From: Sphingopyxis sp. MSC1_008
GTDB lineage: Bacteria; Pseudomonadota; Alphaproteobacteria; Sphingomonadales; Sphingomonadaceae
Reading direction: 5' to 3'
DNA: 64,000 nucleotides
Assembly: GCF_023197165.1 (NCBI RefSeq)
Contig: NZ_JALPRD010000001.1
Coordinates: 248,001 to 312,000 of the forward strand
The first letter of the stretch is position 1. Each line of letters begins with the position of its first letter. Both the position numbers and the translations under genes were made by a program. The notes under the pieces are model-generated. The model was not told where the DNA came from. It ran no database searches and saw nothing but the letters and a program-made list of their open reading frames with translations. This document shows, in pieces, positions 1-8,934 of the stretch.

Positions 1-260
1 GTGCGCAGCCGTTCGGGCGACAGCTTCGGATCCCACTGGCCCTTGGCCTGCCCGTCGAAATCGAGCACGCGAACGAGACCATAGCTCAGCTCGCGCATCG
101 CATCGGGCTTGGTCGCTTCGCTCGGGCGCGGGATCGCTTCGACCGCGGGAACTTCGATATCGCCAAAGTCCGGGGTATCGCCGGGGCGATAGCGCGGTTC
201 GGGGATATGAAGCGACAGCGGCGGCAAATTGCTCGCCGGGCGCTGAGGCGTCTCAGGCAT
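1..260 (-). CDS. Branched-chain 2-oxoacid dehydrogenase E1 alpha subunit, N-terminal part (runs off left edge)
   Basis: Only the first 86 or so codons are present; the gene continues beyond position 1. The reading begins MPETPQRPASNLPPLSLHIP and continues with a PEPRYRPGDTPDF stretch, then LVRVLDFDGQAKGQWDP. This arrangement resembles the N-terminus of bacterial 2-oxoisovalerate dehydrogenase E1 alpha, the thiamine-diphosphate decarboxylase of the complex that oxidises the keto acids of valine, leucine and isoleucine. The catalytic part is outside the window, so the call rests on the N-terminal signature alone. The ATG at 260 is preceded on the minus strand by a purine-rich GGGAAGA stretch. 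It is transcribed in the same direction as thyA, which ends at 355. Confidence 0.7.
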   Translation of the reverse strand, partial: MPETPQRPASNLPPLSLHIPEPRYRPGDTPDFGDIEVPAVEAIPRPSEATKPDAMRELSYGLVRVLDFDGQAKGQWDPKLSPERLR

Positions 261-354
261 ATCTTCTTCCCTTTGCAGGCGCGAATCGGCGCCTAGTTAT
301 ATTTCAACGTGACGACATATTATTACGGTCGCCATACGAATGCAACGGCGGCGC

Positions 355-1290
355 TCAAACCGCGACAGGCGCGGAAATATGCGCTTGCGGCGCATATTCC
401 TCGACTGCGAAATCGTCGAACCGATAGTCGAAAATGCTCGGAGGGCGGCGAAGGATGCGCAGCTTCGGCGCGCCGAGCGGAACGCGCGACAACTGCTGTT
501 CGACCAACTCCGCGTGGTTCAGATATAAATGCACATCACCGCCGGTCCACACGAGTTCGTGCGCGTGAAGGCCTGCCTGCTCGGCGACCATCCGCGTCAG
601 CAACGCCGCTTCGAAAACATTGAAAGCGAAGCCCAGCCCCAAGTCGCACGAGCGCTGGAACAGCAGGCACGACAAGCCGCCATCGCTGCGAACATGAAAC
701 TGATAGGTCATGTGGCACGGCGGCAGCGCCATGCGGTCGAGGTCAGCGACGTTCCAGCCGGTGAAGATGTGCCGCCGCGATCCCGGATTATTCTTCAGCG
801 AATCGATCAGCGCCGCAATCTGGTTATGTCCTTGGCTTGCGCGGCGAAAAAGCCCCTCGCCTGCCGGCTCGTAGCGCGGCCAGTTCACCCATTGATGGCC
901 ATAGACGGGCCCGAGATCGCCCCAGTTCGCCGCGAAACCCTCATCATCGATGATTCGCGACTCGAAATCCTCTGCGCTGATCTGGTCCCCGGTCTCGCGG
1001 CGATATTTGTCGAGCGGCCAGTCGGTCCAGATCTTCACGCCCTGCGAAACGAGCGACCGGATATTGGTGTCGCCGGTCAGGAACCACAGCAGTTCGCGTA
1101 GGCCGGTCTTCCAATAGACGCGCTTGGTCGTGAGCAACGGGATCGCATCGTCTTTCAGCGAGAATCGCATCGTCTCGCCGAACAGCGAGCGCGTCCCCAC
1201 GCCGGTGCGGTCGACCCGCTCGTCGCCCTCGACCCAGATGCGGCGCATCAGGTCCAGATATTGAAGTTCATAATGGATGGAATCAGGCAA
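355..1290 (-). CDS. thyA: Thymidylate synthase
   Basis: Makes dTMP from dUMP with methylenetetrahydrofolate as one-carbon donor and reductant; cytosolic. The 311-residue protein has RTGVGTRSLFG near residue 29, the LLWFLTGDTN segment near 67, and the nucleophile in LPPCHMTYQFHV (Cys192), all classic ThyA motifs. It is longer than the 264-residue E. coli enzyme, with extra sequence around residues 95-120, as in many alphaproteobacterial forms. No ATG lies before the conserved ELQYLDLMRRIW segment. The best start is TTG at 1290, with GGGAG about ten bases upstream; the next ATG (1248) would cut into the conserved N-terminus. The gene is divergent from the RadC-like gene at 1355. Confidence 0.95.
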   Translation of the reverse strand: MPDSIHYELQYLDLMRRIWVEGDERVDRTGVGTRSLFGETMRFSLKDDAIPLLTTKRVYWKTGLRELLWFLTGDTNIRSLVSQGVKIWTDWPLDKYRRETGDQISAEDFESRIIDDEGFAANWGDLGPVYGHQWVNWPRYEPAGEGLFRRASQGHNQIAALIDSLKNNPGSRRHIFTGWNVADLDRMALPPCHMTYQFHVRSDGGLSCLLFQRSCDLGLGFAFNVFEAALLTRMVAEQAGLHAHELVWTGGDVHLYLNHAELVEQQLSRVPLGAPKLRILRRPPSIFDYRFDDFAVEEYAPQAHISAPVAV

Positions 1291-1354
1291 GACTCGGCTC
1301 CCGGCTTTGTCTCTCGGTGCTAGGCTTCGCGCCGCGAGGGGACAAGGGAGCAAC

Positions 1355-1861
1355 ATGGCCAGCGCCGCAAAGCCTCCGATGCGGCGCAGTCGCGCGTTGG
1401 GAATCGCGCTGCCTGAGCGCATGGGGACGGCGATGACCCTGTTCGAACCCCTCGGCAAAGCGCCGGATCCGTCGGCGCTGGCTGGCTTCGTGCCGTGCCA
1501 GCTTGAGGATGATGTCGCGCGCCTGTTGCTGCGCCCGATGTTCGATGACGAGCGGGAAACCCTGCTCCTCGCCGCATTCGACGCTTTCGAACGCCTCGTG
1601 CGGCTCGAACGCGTCGATGGCGATAGCTCGGGCCGCTGCGTTATCCCGCCGCGCGCTTGGCGCACGCTCGTCGACGGCGGCATTACGACGGTCGTCATGG
1701 CACACAACCACCCCTCCGACACGCCCTGGCCGAGCGACGCCGACATCGGCACGACGCACGACGCCGCGCTTTTCCTGCGCACCATGGGCATCGATCTGGC
1801 CGATCATCTTATTTTCGTTGCGGGCGGTCATTTCAGTTTTCGAACTGCCGAAATGCTCTAG
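1355..1861 (+). CDS. RadC/JAB-domain protein (short)
   Basis: A 168-residue protein whose C-terminal half carries the JAMM metal-binding signature of the RadC/MPN family. The key segment is MAHNHPSDTPWPSDADI, where the two histidines and the aspartate would bind zinc, and a preceding acidic stretch could supply the catalytic Glu. Full-length RadC proteins are about 220 residues with an N-terminal helix-hairpin-helix region, and this one lacks that region. The start ATG at 1355 follows AAGGGAG at a good distance; an in-frame upstream start at 1277 has no ribosome site and would overlap the thyA start. The biological role of RadC proteins is unsettled. It is divergent from thyA. Confidence 0.75.
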   Translation: MASAAKPPMRRSRALGIALPERMGTAMTLFEPLGKAPDPSALAGFVPCQLEDDVARLLLRPMFDDERETLLLAAFDAFERLVRLERVDGDSSGRCVIPPRAWRTLVDGGITTVVMAHNHPSDTPWPSDADIGTTHDAALFLRTMGIDLADHLIFVAGGHFSFRTAEML

Positions 1862-1968
1862 TTCGGGCAATCATCTTCAATGTGCCGATTGGCGCTTGAA
1901 GTTCACAGATTGCGCGTCTAGAGGACCGCCCTGCCTTCGCGGCGACCCCGGTCGGCGCGCAGATCGGT

Positions 1969-2045
1969 CGGGGAGTAGCTCAGCCTGGTAGAGCACTGTC
2001 TTCGGGAGGCAGGGGCCGGAGGTTCGAATCCTCTCTCCCCGACCA
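1969..2045 (+). tRNA. tRNA-Pro (anticodon CGG)
   Basis: A 77-base cloverleaf with acceptor stem CGGGGAG/CTCCCCG, D-arm AGCTCAGCCTGGTAGAGC, anticodon stem CTGTC/GGCAG enclosing TTCGGGA (anticodon CGG), T-arm GGAGGTTCGAATCCTC, and an encoded ACCA end. It reads proline CCG codons. A strong terminator lies downstream at 2198. Confidence 0.97.
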
Positions 2046-2197
2046 ATTTCTTGCATATTGCAGATTCTGCACCGTCTCTTCTTGTAAGTCGGCGCACAAC
2101 ATCCTAAATCTCTTCTACGCCGCCGTGGTTTTCCCCCTTTCCATCGCGGCGAGTGTCCCGTCATCACTGACGCGGACGCGTCCTCCCTGGACCCTGG

Positions 2198-2229
2198 CCA
2201 CCTCGTACTTCGGTACGAGGTGGTTTTTT
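2198..2229 (+). terminator. Rho-independent terminator after tRNA-Pro
   Basis: Perfect 11-bp stem (CCACCTCGTAC / GTACGAGGTGG) closed by a TTCG tetraloop and followed by six T residues. It lies 150 bases after the tRNA and also abuts the 3' end of the convergent N-formylglutamate amidohydrolase gene. Confidence 0.9.
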
Positions 2230-3103
2230 ATTCAGCGGCTTGCGCGAATATTTCGGCGTCGGGCCGGCCAAATCCCGCTTCGGCGACAAGGTTCGAGAAC
2301 CAGCGCGCCAGCCGCGCGATACCAGCCGCGTCGGGCAAGCGCTCCGCCGTCAGATAGAGGCTGCGGTCGATTTCGATCTGCACCGCGTGGAAGGCGTCCG
2401 CCGGGCGGCCGTGCGTCCGGATAATATGCCCCCCGGCATAGGGCTGGTTGCGCGCAACGGGCTCGTTCAATCGCTCGGCCGACGCCACCGCCAGATCGAT
2501 CAGCCAGTCGCCCGCGGTTTCGCCAAAACGATCGCCGACGATGATTCGCGCGCCGTGCCCCGGCTGGCCCGCCGGAATCGGCGGCATCGAATGGAGATCG
2601 ATCAGGATCGCATGGCCATATTCATCGCGCGCCGCGGTGAGCGCATCGGCGAGCGCCGCATGATAGGGCCGATGAAAGGATTCGAGGCGCCATTCGAGCG
2701 CCGCGCCATCGATCGGCCGCTTCCATAACGGACCGCAATCGGCGAGCCGCGTCGGCACGACGCCAAGCCCCGCGCGTTCCTTTCGCCCCGGCGCCGAAAA
2801 TTGCGCCCGCAGCGGCATGGCAACCTCACCCGGCGCCATCTGCCCTTCGCCGCGGTTGAGGTCCGCAACGGCGCGCGCCCACAGCGCGTGGACGACCGTC
2901 GCGCCCGCATCGGCGGCACCAGCCGCGATCAGGTCGCACCAACTGTCCTCGAGTCGTTCGAGGTTCGGCCGGTGGACCCGCGCCGCGCTCAATATCTCGG
3001 GCGGATAGATGCGTCCGGCGTGCGGCACCGACACGACGACGGGGCCGCTCGCCGCGGGCCGGTTGACAGCGATGGCGGCGGACGGGATGGTGCGGGACGG
3101 CAT
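2228..3103 (-). CDS. N-formylglutamate amidohydrolase family protein
   Basis: A 291-residue protein of the N-formylglutamate amidohydrolase (HutG/FGase) family, which cleaves formylglutamate to glutamate and formate in one route of histidine breakdown. Recognisable segments are VVVSVPHAGRIYP near residue 22, LERLEDSWCDLI near 48, ADLNRGEG near 80, and ILIDLHSMPP near 163, where Asp and His would be metal ligands. Near the C-terminus, NQPYAGGHIIRTHG is also typical of the family. No other hut gene is nearby, so the true substrate may be another N-acyl amino acid. It is divergent from cpdR. Confidence 0.85.
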   Translation of the reverse strand: MPSRTIPSAAIAVNRPAASGPVVVSVPHAGRIYPPEILSAARVHRPNLERLEDSWCDLIAAGAADAGATVVHALWARAVADLNRGEGQMAPGEVAMPLRAQFSAPGRKERAGLGVVPTRLADCGPLWKRPIDGAALEWRLESFHRPYHAALADALTAARDEYGHAILIDLHSMPPIPAGQPGHGARIIVGDRFGETAGDWLIDLAVASAERLNEPVARNQPYAGGHIIRTHGRPADAFHAVQIEIDRSLYLTAERLPDAAGIARLARWFSNLVAEAGFGRPDAEIFAQAAE

Positions 3104-3243
3104 AAGCGTTGGGTGGCAAAAAAAGCGGGACGAATCCAGCGCCGCGCGTCAATTTGTTAAATCTCTGACGCTATGCAGGGCGCGACAGAGGGGGCAGCCG
3201 ACCGGAACCGGCTGCGCCGAAGGACCAGGGAACAGATTTCAAT

Positions 3244-3621
3244 ATGATTCGCATTTTGCTGGCCGAAGATGACGACGTGATGCGCGAATATCTCGCACGC
3301 GCGCTGACCAGCGCCGGCTATCACGTCACCGCGGTCGATCGCGGCACCGCCGCGGTCCCCTATATCGATTCGGGAACCTTCGACCTGCTTCTGTCGGACA
3401 TCGTGATGCCCGAGATGGACGGGATCGAGCTCGCGCAGCACACCGCCAAGGCCGCACCGCAGACGCAGGTGATGTTCATCACCGGCTTTGCCGCGGTTTC
3501 GCTGCGCGCCGAGGAAAATGTGCCGCAGGCAAAGCTGCTGTCGAAACCCTTCCACCTCAAGGATCTGGTGCGCGAAGTCGACAATATGTTCGGCCGCAGC
3601 GACCGCTCCAGCCAACAATAA
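3244..3621 (+). CDS. cpdR: Single-domain response regulator CpdR
   Basis: A 125-residue stand-alone receiver domain. The acidic pocket LLAEDDD, phospho-acceptor Asp in LLLSDIVMPEMDG, the switch residue in MFITGFA and the conserved lysine in LLSKPF are all present. Sequence and length match CpdR of alphaproteobacteria, which in Caulobacter, when unphosphorylated, directs ClpXP to the cell pole and primes degradation of cell-cycle proteins. There is no output domain. The gene stands alone between divergent and tRNA genes. Assignment to CpdR rather than another single-domain regulator rests on overall resemblance. Confidence 0.85.
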   Translation: MIRILLAEDDDVMREYLARALTSAGYHVTAVDRGTAAVPYIDSGTFDLLLSDIVMPEMDGIELAQHTAKAAPQTQVMFITGFAAVSLRAEENVPQAKLLSKPFHLKDLVREVDNMFGRSDRSSQQ

Positions 3622-3692
3622 CGACGCCGCCGCACGCGAAGGGCTTGCCAAGTCGCGCCGAGGCATTTAGGGGGCGCGTCACCCCAAGGGAT

Positions 3693-3767
3693 GGGCGTGT
3701 AGCTCAGTGGTAGAGCACTGTGTTGACATCGCAGGGGTCGCAAGTTCAATCCTTGCCACGCCCACCA
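3693..3767 (+). tRNA. tRNA-Val (anticodon GAC)
   Basis: A 75-base cloverleaf: acceptor GGGCGTG/CACGCCC, D-arm AGCTCAGTGGTAGAGC, anticodon stem CTGTG/CGCAG around TTGACAT (anticodon GAC), T-loop GTTCAATCC and an encoded ACCA. It is followed immediately by a strong terminator. Confidence 0.96.
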
Positions 3768-3769
3768 TT

Positions 3770-3806
3770 AAAAACGCCGCCACCCCGATGGGTTGGCGGC
3801 GTTTTT
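3770..3806. terminator. Bidirectional terminator between tRNA-Val and SDR gene
   Basis: Inverted repeat AAAAACGCCGCCA ... TGGCGGCGTTTTT with an 11-base loop. It gives a GC-rich stem with a T-run on either strand, so it can end both the tRNA-Val transcript and the convergent SDR transcript. Confidence 0.92.
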
Positions 3807-3810
3807 GCTG

Positions 3811-4602
3811 TCAGGCCATGCCGCGCGCAAGGTCGCCGCGCGACGCGTCGCCGATCTGACTGCCGCCGTCGCAGTCGAGGATTGTGCCGGTGATATAACC
3901 AGCAGCGGGCGAGCAGAGAAACACCGCCGATTCGGCGACCTCCTCGACCTCGCCCCAGCGCTTCATCGCGATGCGGTCGAAATGCGACTGACGCGTTTCG
4001 GCGTCCGGGGCGAGCCGCGCCATGCCTTCGGTCCCGGCGATCGGGCCCGGCGAAATGCCGTTCACGCGCACCTCGGGCCCCCATTCGAGCGCGAGGACGC
4101 GAATCAGCTGGTTGATCCCGGCCTTGGCGGCACAGGCGTGTGCCTGCAGCGCAGAAGCATTGACCGCCTGCCCCGCGGTGATCGCGATCAGCGACGCGCC
4201 CGGACGGTTGAGAAGGTCGTGGCACCCGCGGAACACGTTGAACGTCCCGTTGAGGTCGATGTCGACGACGGTGCGAAACGCATTGGCCGACATGCCGAGC
4301 GCCGGGGCGAGGAAATTGCCTGCCGCGCCCGAAACGACGATGTCCATCGGACCAAGCTCGCTCGCGACGCGCTCCATCACACCGCGGATCGCCGCATAGT
4401 CGCGCACGTCCCCCGACAGGCCGAGCGCGCCCTTGCCGATGTCCGCCGCGGCGCGCGCGGCCTTGTCGGGATCGCGCCCCGCCACCGCGACCTTCGCTCC
4501 CAGCTCGGCGAAACGCCTGGCGATGCCGAGGTTGATGCCGCTGGTGCCGCCGGCGACGAAGGCGGTCTTGCCGGCCAGCAGACTGTCCCGGAATGTCGTC
4601 AT
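3811..4602 (-). CDS. SDR family oxidoreductase, 2,4-dienoyl-CoA reductase-like
   Basis: A 263-residue classical-length short-chain dehydrogenase. The cofactor motif is AGGTSGINLGIARRFAE near residue 18, and GAAGNF occurs near residue 95. The place of the usual YxxxK is taken by HACAAK, so the catalytic Tyr is missing. This pattern, with PGPIAGTEGMARL near the C-terminus, is characteristic of 2,4-dienoyl-CoA reductases, which remove double bases from polyunsaturated acyl-CoA for beta-oxidation using NADPH. Start at 4602 is preceded by AAGGGAGAG. It is divergent from an alpha/beta hydrolase gene. The CoA substrate is inferred from family motifs only. Confidence 0.82.
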   Translation of the reverse strand: MTTFRDSLLAGKTAFVAGGTSGINLGIARRFAELGAKVAVAGRDPDKAARAAADIGKGALGLSGDVRDYAAIRGVMERVASELGPMDIVVSGAAGNFLAPALGMSANAFRTVVDIDLNGTFNVFRGCHDLLNRPGASLIAITAGQAVNASALQAHACAAKAGINQLIRVLALEWGPEVRVNGISPGPIAGTEGMARLAPDAETRQSHFDRIAMKRWGEVEEVAESAVFLCSPAAGYITGTILDCDGGSQIGDASRGDLARGMA

Positions 4603-4708
4603 GTTTCTCTCCCTTCGCTTGTCTCTATAGGCAGATGGCACCGATGCGGGGTTGACGGATCGAAACCAGTCGCCTTTTGAAACTGGAACAGACAGCAAGG
4701 ATGATCCG

Positions 4709-5578
4709 ATGGCAAGTGCCGGCCCGACCTCGAACAGTTTCATCTCGCAGCGGCTGAAGCTTCACTATGTCGACTGGGGCAATCGCGGTGCGCCGCCGCT
4801 GCTGCTCGTCCATGGCGGGCGCGACCATTGCCGCAACTGGGACTGGGTCGCCGGGAAACTGCGCGACCGCTATCATATCATTGCTCCCGATCTGCGCGGC
4901 CATGGCGACAGCGCATGGTCGCCCGACGGTAATTACGCCATGGACACTTTTGTCTATGACCTGGCGCAGCTGATCCACCAGCTCGACCTTGGTCCGCTCT
5001 CGATCGTCGCGCATTCGATGGGGGGCAATATCGCGCTGCGCTATACGGGCCTTTACCCTGAGAATGTCCGCAAGCTCGTCGCGATCGAGGGGCTCGGCCC
5101 CTCGCCCAAGGTGATCGCCGAGCGTGCGAAGACGGGTTACGCCGAACGCTTCCGCAAATGGATCGACGACAAGCGCCAGGCCGCCGGACGCACCCCGCGC
5201 CGCTACGCGACGCTCGAGGACGCGCTGGCGCGCATGATGGGCGAGAACAGCTATCTGACCGAGGCGCAGGCGCGCCACCTGACCATCCACGGCATCAGCC
5301 GCAACGAGGATGGCACGTGGAGCTGGAAGTTTGACAATTACCTCAATGTCTGGCCCGCCTTCGACATGCCGCAGGATGACATCGCCGCGCTGTGGGGCGC
5401 GATCAACTGCCCCACCCTGTTGCTGTATGGCGCGAACAGCTGGGCTTCGAATCCCGAGAAGGACGGCCGGCTCCGGCATTTCAACACTGCCAAGGTGATC
5501 GAATTCGAGAACGCGGGTCACTGGCTGCATCACGACCAGTTCGACCGGTTCATGTCCACGCTAGACGAATTCCTCTAA
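4709..5578 (+). CDS. Alpha/beta hydrolase
   Basis: A 289-residue cytosolic alpha/beta-hydrolase fold protein. The oxyanion segment LLLVHGGRDH lies near residue 35, the nucleophile elbow is AHSMGGN near 109, an acid residue is expected after the LLLYGANSW strand, and the catalytic His is in NAGHWLHHD near the C-terminus. The ATG at 4709 has AAGGAT just upstream and was preferred over an in-frame TTG at 4652. Substrate cannot be told from sequence. Shared intergenic space with the divergent dienoyl-CoA-reductase-like gene suggests, weakly, a role in lipid or ester metabolism. Confidence 0.82.
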   Translation: MASAGPTSNSFISQRLKLHYVDWGNRGAPPLLLVHGGRDHCRNWDWVAGKLRDRYHIIAPDLRGHGDSAWSPDGNYAMDTFVYDLAQLIHQLDLGPLSIVAHSMGGNIALRYTGLYPENVRKLVAIEGLGPSPKVIAERAKTGYAERFRKWIDDKRQAAGRTPRRYATLEDALARMMGENSYLTEAQARHLTIHGISRNEDGTWSWKFDNYLNVWPAFDMPQDDIAALWGAINCPTLLLYGANSWASNPEKDGRLRHFNTAKVIEFENAGHWLHHDQFDRFMSTLDEFL

Positions 5579-5624
5579 ACGGGTCGCCGGTTGCGCGCGG
5601 CGGTGCGCGATGAGAGGCGGCGTG

Positions 5625-6353
5625 ATGACCTATACGGGGCAGGTTTCGAGACGACAGAAATTCGTGTCAGGCGGCGCCGCGCTGCTCGCCGTCGGCGCGG
5701 TTGGATTTGGCCTCGCGAGCGGCCTCGATCTCGATGTCGTCCGCAAGGCCAGCGACGCAATCGCGGCAATTGCCCTGCCCGCGCCAACACCTCCGCGCGA
5801 GGACGTCGCGCCAGCGAAGGCGCCGAGCAAAAAGGCCAGCGGCAAGGCATCGGCCGCCAACCGACATGCCAAAGCTGCGGCGGTCGCCGCCCCGCCGCCC
5901 AAGCTGCCCCCGATCACCCCGCCAGTCGCCGCCGCGCCGCGTCCCGGCATAGGGACCGACGGGTCGGCCGGCGCGACGCCGAATCCCGGCCCCGGATCGG
6001 GCGCAGGCGGGCGCGGCGACGGGACGGGTGCGGGCGGCGCGGGCCGCGGAACCGGCGGCGGCGGAACCAAGGCCGTCTGGCGCAGCGGCACGATCCGCGA
6101 CCGCGACTATCCGCGCGAAGCCAGCCGCGCGAAGGCGGGCGGCGCGGTCGAAGTGCGCTTCACAATCGAAGCCAGCGGCCGCGTCAGCGGATGCCGCGTC
6201 ACACGGCCCAGCGGCGACGCCTCGCTCGACCTGACGACATGCGAGCTGATCGAAGAGCGTTTCCGCTTCAAGCCCGCGACCAATGCCGCCGGCGAACCCG
6301 TCGCGAGTCAATATGGCTGGCGGCAGAGCTGGTGGCTCGAACGCCGGCATTAA
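5625..6353 (+). CDS. TonB-like energy transducer
   Basis: A 242-residue inner-membrane/periplasmic protein that would pass proton-motive energy to outer-membrane receptors. It has a short basic N-terminus, one membrane segment near residues 15-35, a long Pro/Ala/Lys- and Gly-rich spacer, and a C-terminal TonB domain with RDRDYPREASRAKAGG and VEVRFTIEASGRV. Two cysteines (near GCRVTR and TTCEL) are typical of alphaproteobacterial TonB forms. The ATG at 5625 has GAGAGG eight bases upstream, so it is preferred to the ATG at 5610. It directly precedes a siderophore receptor that it probably serves. Confidence 0.85.
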   Translation: MTYTGQVSRRQKFVSGGAALLAVGAVGFGLASGLDLDVVRKASDAIAAIALPAPTPPREDVAPAKAPSKKASGKASAANRHAKAAAVAAPPPKLPPITPPVAAAPRPGIGTDGSAGATPNPGPGSGAGGRGDGTGAGGAGRGTGGGGTKAVWRSGTIRDRDYPREASRAKAGGAVEVRFTIEASGRVSGCRVTRPSGDASLDLTTCELIEERFRFKPATNAAGEPVASQYGWRQSWWLERRH

Positions 6354-6383
6354 GTGTCTTTCGCAATTGGTATCGATTGCGAC

Positions 6384-6409
6384 AATATCGCGAATGATTC
6401 GCATTAGAG
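6384..6409 (+). promoter_or_regulatory. Fur-box-like operator before siderophore receptor
   Basis: The core GCGAATGATTCGC (6390-6402) is an inverted repeat inside AT-rich flanks, resembling the iron-repressor sites in front of TonB receptors. It sits 70 bases upstream of the receptor start. A similar site lies upstream of the opposing PepSY operon at 12656. The binding protein (Fur) is inferred, not shown. Confidence 0.55.
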
Positions 6410-6469
6410 TTGACTTTGCAATCGACTCGCAATAGCGGCGACCCACCATAACAATAGGGGGTAACAGCC

Positions 6470-8836
6470 GTGAAGCCTACGACGTCCGCCACTTTCCTGG
6501 CGCTCTCCTGCGTCGGCAGCCTGATCAGCACCTCGGCCATGGCGGCCGATGCGGGTGCCGATGCGTCTACCGAACAGCAGACCGAGCGCGAGCGCCGCGA
6601 CGAGCGCGAGCAGATCATCGTCAACGGTCAGCATTACCAGACGCAGCAGGAATCCCCGAAATCGACGCGCCCGGTACGCGACACGCCGCAGACCGTCACG
6701 GTGATCACCGGCGAGACGATCGAACAGCAGAATTTGCTGACGCTGCGCGACATGCTGTCGACCGTCCCCGGCATCACCTTCGGCGCTGCCGAGGGTGGCT
6801 CGCCCCCCGCGGATTCGATCAACTTCCGCGGCTATTCGGCGGGCAGCGACATCACGCAGGACGGCGTGCGTGACAGCGCCGCCTACAGCCGCTCGGACTC
6901 GTTCAACCTCGAACAGCTCGAAATCGTCAACGGCGCCAATTCGGTGCAGAGCGGCGCGGGTTCGGTCGGCGGGTCGATCAACATCGTCACCAAGCGCCCG
7001 CTCGACGAAACGCGCGTCATCGCCACCGGCGGCATTGGGACCGACAATTATTATCGCGGGACGGTCGACGCCAATATGCGCGTCAATGACCTGATCGCCG
7101 TGCGTCTCAACGCGATGGCGCACAAGAATGACGTGCCAGGCCGCGATTTCGACAATTACAAGCGCTGGGGCATCGCACCGTCGGTGAGCATCGGCATGAA
7201 CGGCCCGACCAAGCTGACGCTGCAATATCTGCATCAGGAAGACGACAATCTCCCGCAGTACGGCGTGCCCTATTATGACGGCCTCGTCCCCGGCGTCGAT
7301 CGCAGCGACTATTTCGGATACCGCAACGTCGACCGGCAGGACATCACCGTCGATCAGGCGACCGCGATCTTCGAACATGACCTCAGCGACACCTGGTCGG
7401 TCCGCAACCTCGCGCGCTGGCAGCAGGTCAGCCAGCTGACTGTCGTCGGTCCGCCGCAGGGTACCTATTGCCTGTCGACCGGCGTCGCGGCGAACGGCGG
7501 AAGCTGCACGATCAACGTCGCGGGCTTTGGCAACTTCACCGTCCCCAACGGCTATTATTATATCGGCGGACCGCGCGGGAACCTGCGCGATTCCAGGAAT
7601 GAGCTGATGTACGATCAGGTCGACCTGCGCGGGACGTTCAACACCGGTGCGATCGAACATACGCTCGTCATCGGCGCCTCGGCTTTGTGGGAGAAATATA
7701 CGCTGAACAGCGGCAATGCGCTGCGCAATGCCGACGGGACGCCCTTCTATGCCCGCTATCCGCTGGTCAGCATCGCCAACCCGAACGAGGTTGTCGTCGG
7801 CCCTGCCCTGCCCGCCGGCTTCACCTATGGCAGCAACGTCTATGACGGCCCGGTGAACTTCACCTACACCGGCCGCACGGTCGGCGAGGTCGACAATTAT
7901 TCACTCTACCTGTTCGACGCGATGAAGATCGGCAAGTTCGAGATCAACGGCGGCGTCCGCTATGAGAAGAGCAGCGGGTCGAGCCGCGCCGGCCTCGGCA
8001 TTCCGACGGTCACGAGCTATAGCGACAATCTCTTCTCCTACCGCCTTGGCCTCGTCTACAAACCCGTCGAAGCCGTCACGCTCTACGCCGCTTTCGGCAA
8101 TTCGAAGACGCCGTCGCAGTCGTCGGTCAACGGCAGCTGCTCGGAAGCCGCGATCAACGGCAATTGCAGCGTCAAGCCCGAGGGCGCCAAGAATTACGAA
8201 ATCGGCGTAAAGGCCGAGGTTGCGGGTGGCCGCCTGTTGCTGAGCGCCGCGGCGTTCCGCAACGAGCGCGACAGCTATCGCGTCAATTCGGGCGATGTCG
8301 GCGTGCCCGACCAGCAACGCGACGGGCACTCGCGCGTCGATGGCATCGCGCTGAGCGCGGTCGGCCAAATCCTTCCGGGCTGGTCGATCACGGCGAACTA
8401 TACCTACCTCGACAGCGAGATCATCCAGTCGGTGTCGGATTACTGTCTTGCCAACCCCGGTCAGGGCACATGTACCAATTCGGTCGCCGTCCCCGATCCG
8501 GTTGCGGGCGCGCACCTGCAGAACACACCGAAGCATTCGGGCAGCCTGTTCACGACCTACGAACTCCCGTTCGGGCTGAAGGTCGGCTATGGCGTGACGT
8601 ATCAGGGCAAATATGACTTCAACCTGCCCACGGCGACCAATACGACGATCATTCAGTCGGACGCCTATTGGGTTCACAACGCCTATCTTGCCTATAATTT
8701 TACCGACAAGATTTCGGCGCAGCTCAACGTGAAGAATTTCGCCGACAAGCTCTATTACACCCGCGTCCGCAACAATGGCTGGGCCACCCCCGGCGATGCG
8801 CGGTCGGCGGTGCTGACGCTGTCGGTCGGCTTCTGA
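6470..8836 (+). CDS. TonB-dependent siderophore receptor (catecholate/Fiu type)
   Basis: A 788-residue outer-membrane receptor. A signal peptide of about 25 residues ends in STSAMA. A TonB-box-like EQIIVNG follows, then a plug domain with [30 protein letters not shown] and [20 protein letters not shown], and a beta-barrel ending in the aromatic-terminated LTLSVGF. The plug motifs match the siderophore receptor subfamily that includes Fiu. The start is GTG at 6470, preceded by AGGGGG. It follows tonB and a Fur-like site and precedes a PiuC-like dioxygenase, a pairing common in iron-starvation loci. The exact siderophore is unknown. Confidence 0.92.
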   Translation: MKPTTSATFLALSCVGSLISTSAMAADAGADASTEQQTERERRDEREQIIVNGQHYQTQQESPKSTRPVRDTPQTVTVITGETIEQQNLLTLRDMLSTVPGITFGAAEGGSPPADSINFRGYSAGSDITQDGVRDSAAYSRSDSFNLEQLEIVNGANSVQSGAGSVGGSINIVTKRPLDETRVIATGGIGTDNYYRGTVDANMRVNDLIAVRLNAMAHKNDVPGRDFDNYKRWGIAPSVSIGMNGPTKLTLQYLHQEDDNLPQYGVPYYDGLVPGVDRSDYFGYRNVDRQDITVDQATAIFEHDLSDTWSVRNLARWQQVSQLTVVGPPQGTYCLSTGVAANGGSCTINVAGFGNFTVPNGYYYIGGPRGNLRDSRNELMYDQVDLRGTFNTGAIEHTLVIGASALWEKYTLNSGNALRNADGTPFYARYPLVSIANPNEVVVGPALPAGFTYGSNVYDGPVNFTYTGRTVGEVDNYSLYLFDAMKIGKFEINGGVRYEKSSGSSRAGLGIPTVTSYSDNLFSYRLGLVYKPVEAVTLYAAFGNSKTPSQSSVNGSCSEAAINGNCSVKPEGAKNYEIGVKAEVAGGRLLLSAAAFRNERDSYRVNSGDVGVPDQQRDGHSRVDGIALSAVGQILPGWSITANYTYLDSEIIQSVSDYCLANPGQGTCTNSVAVPDPVAGAHLQNTPKHSGSLFTTYELPFGLKVGYGVTYQGKYDFNLPTATNTTIIQSDAYWVHNAYLAYNFTDKISAQLNVKNFADKLYYTRVRNNGWATPGDARSAVLTLSVGF

Positions 8837-8934
8837 CAACCGGTGACGGGAGCGGCCTTGCGTCGCTCCCGTCATTGATCGAATTTCTCATTTGTGGCAG
8901 CGCGAAGCGGTCGTGCCGAAGGGACATCCCGCTC

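Noticed and set aside
1877..2167. Open frame on the minus strand across tRNA-Pro (contains [28 protein letters not shown] sequence)
   Set aside because: It is a translation of the tRNA-Pro gene in reverse, a well-known false protein; no ribosome site and no conservation other than the tRNA.
6410..6438. Sigma70-like promoter TTGACT-N17-TAGCGG before the siderophore receptor
   Set aside because: The -35 is good but the -10 is poor; not strong enough to list as a promoter.
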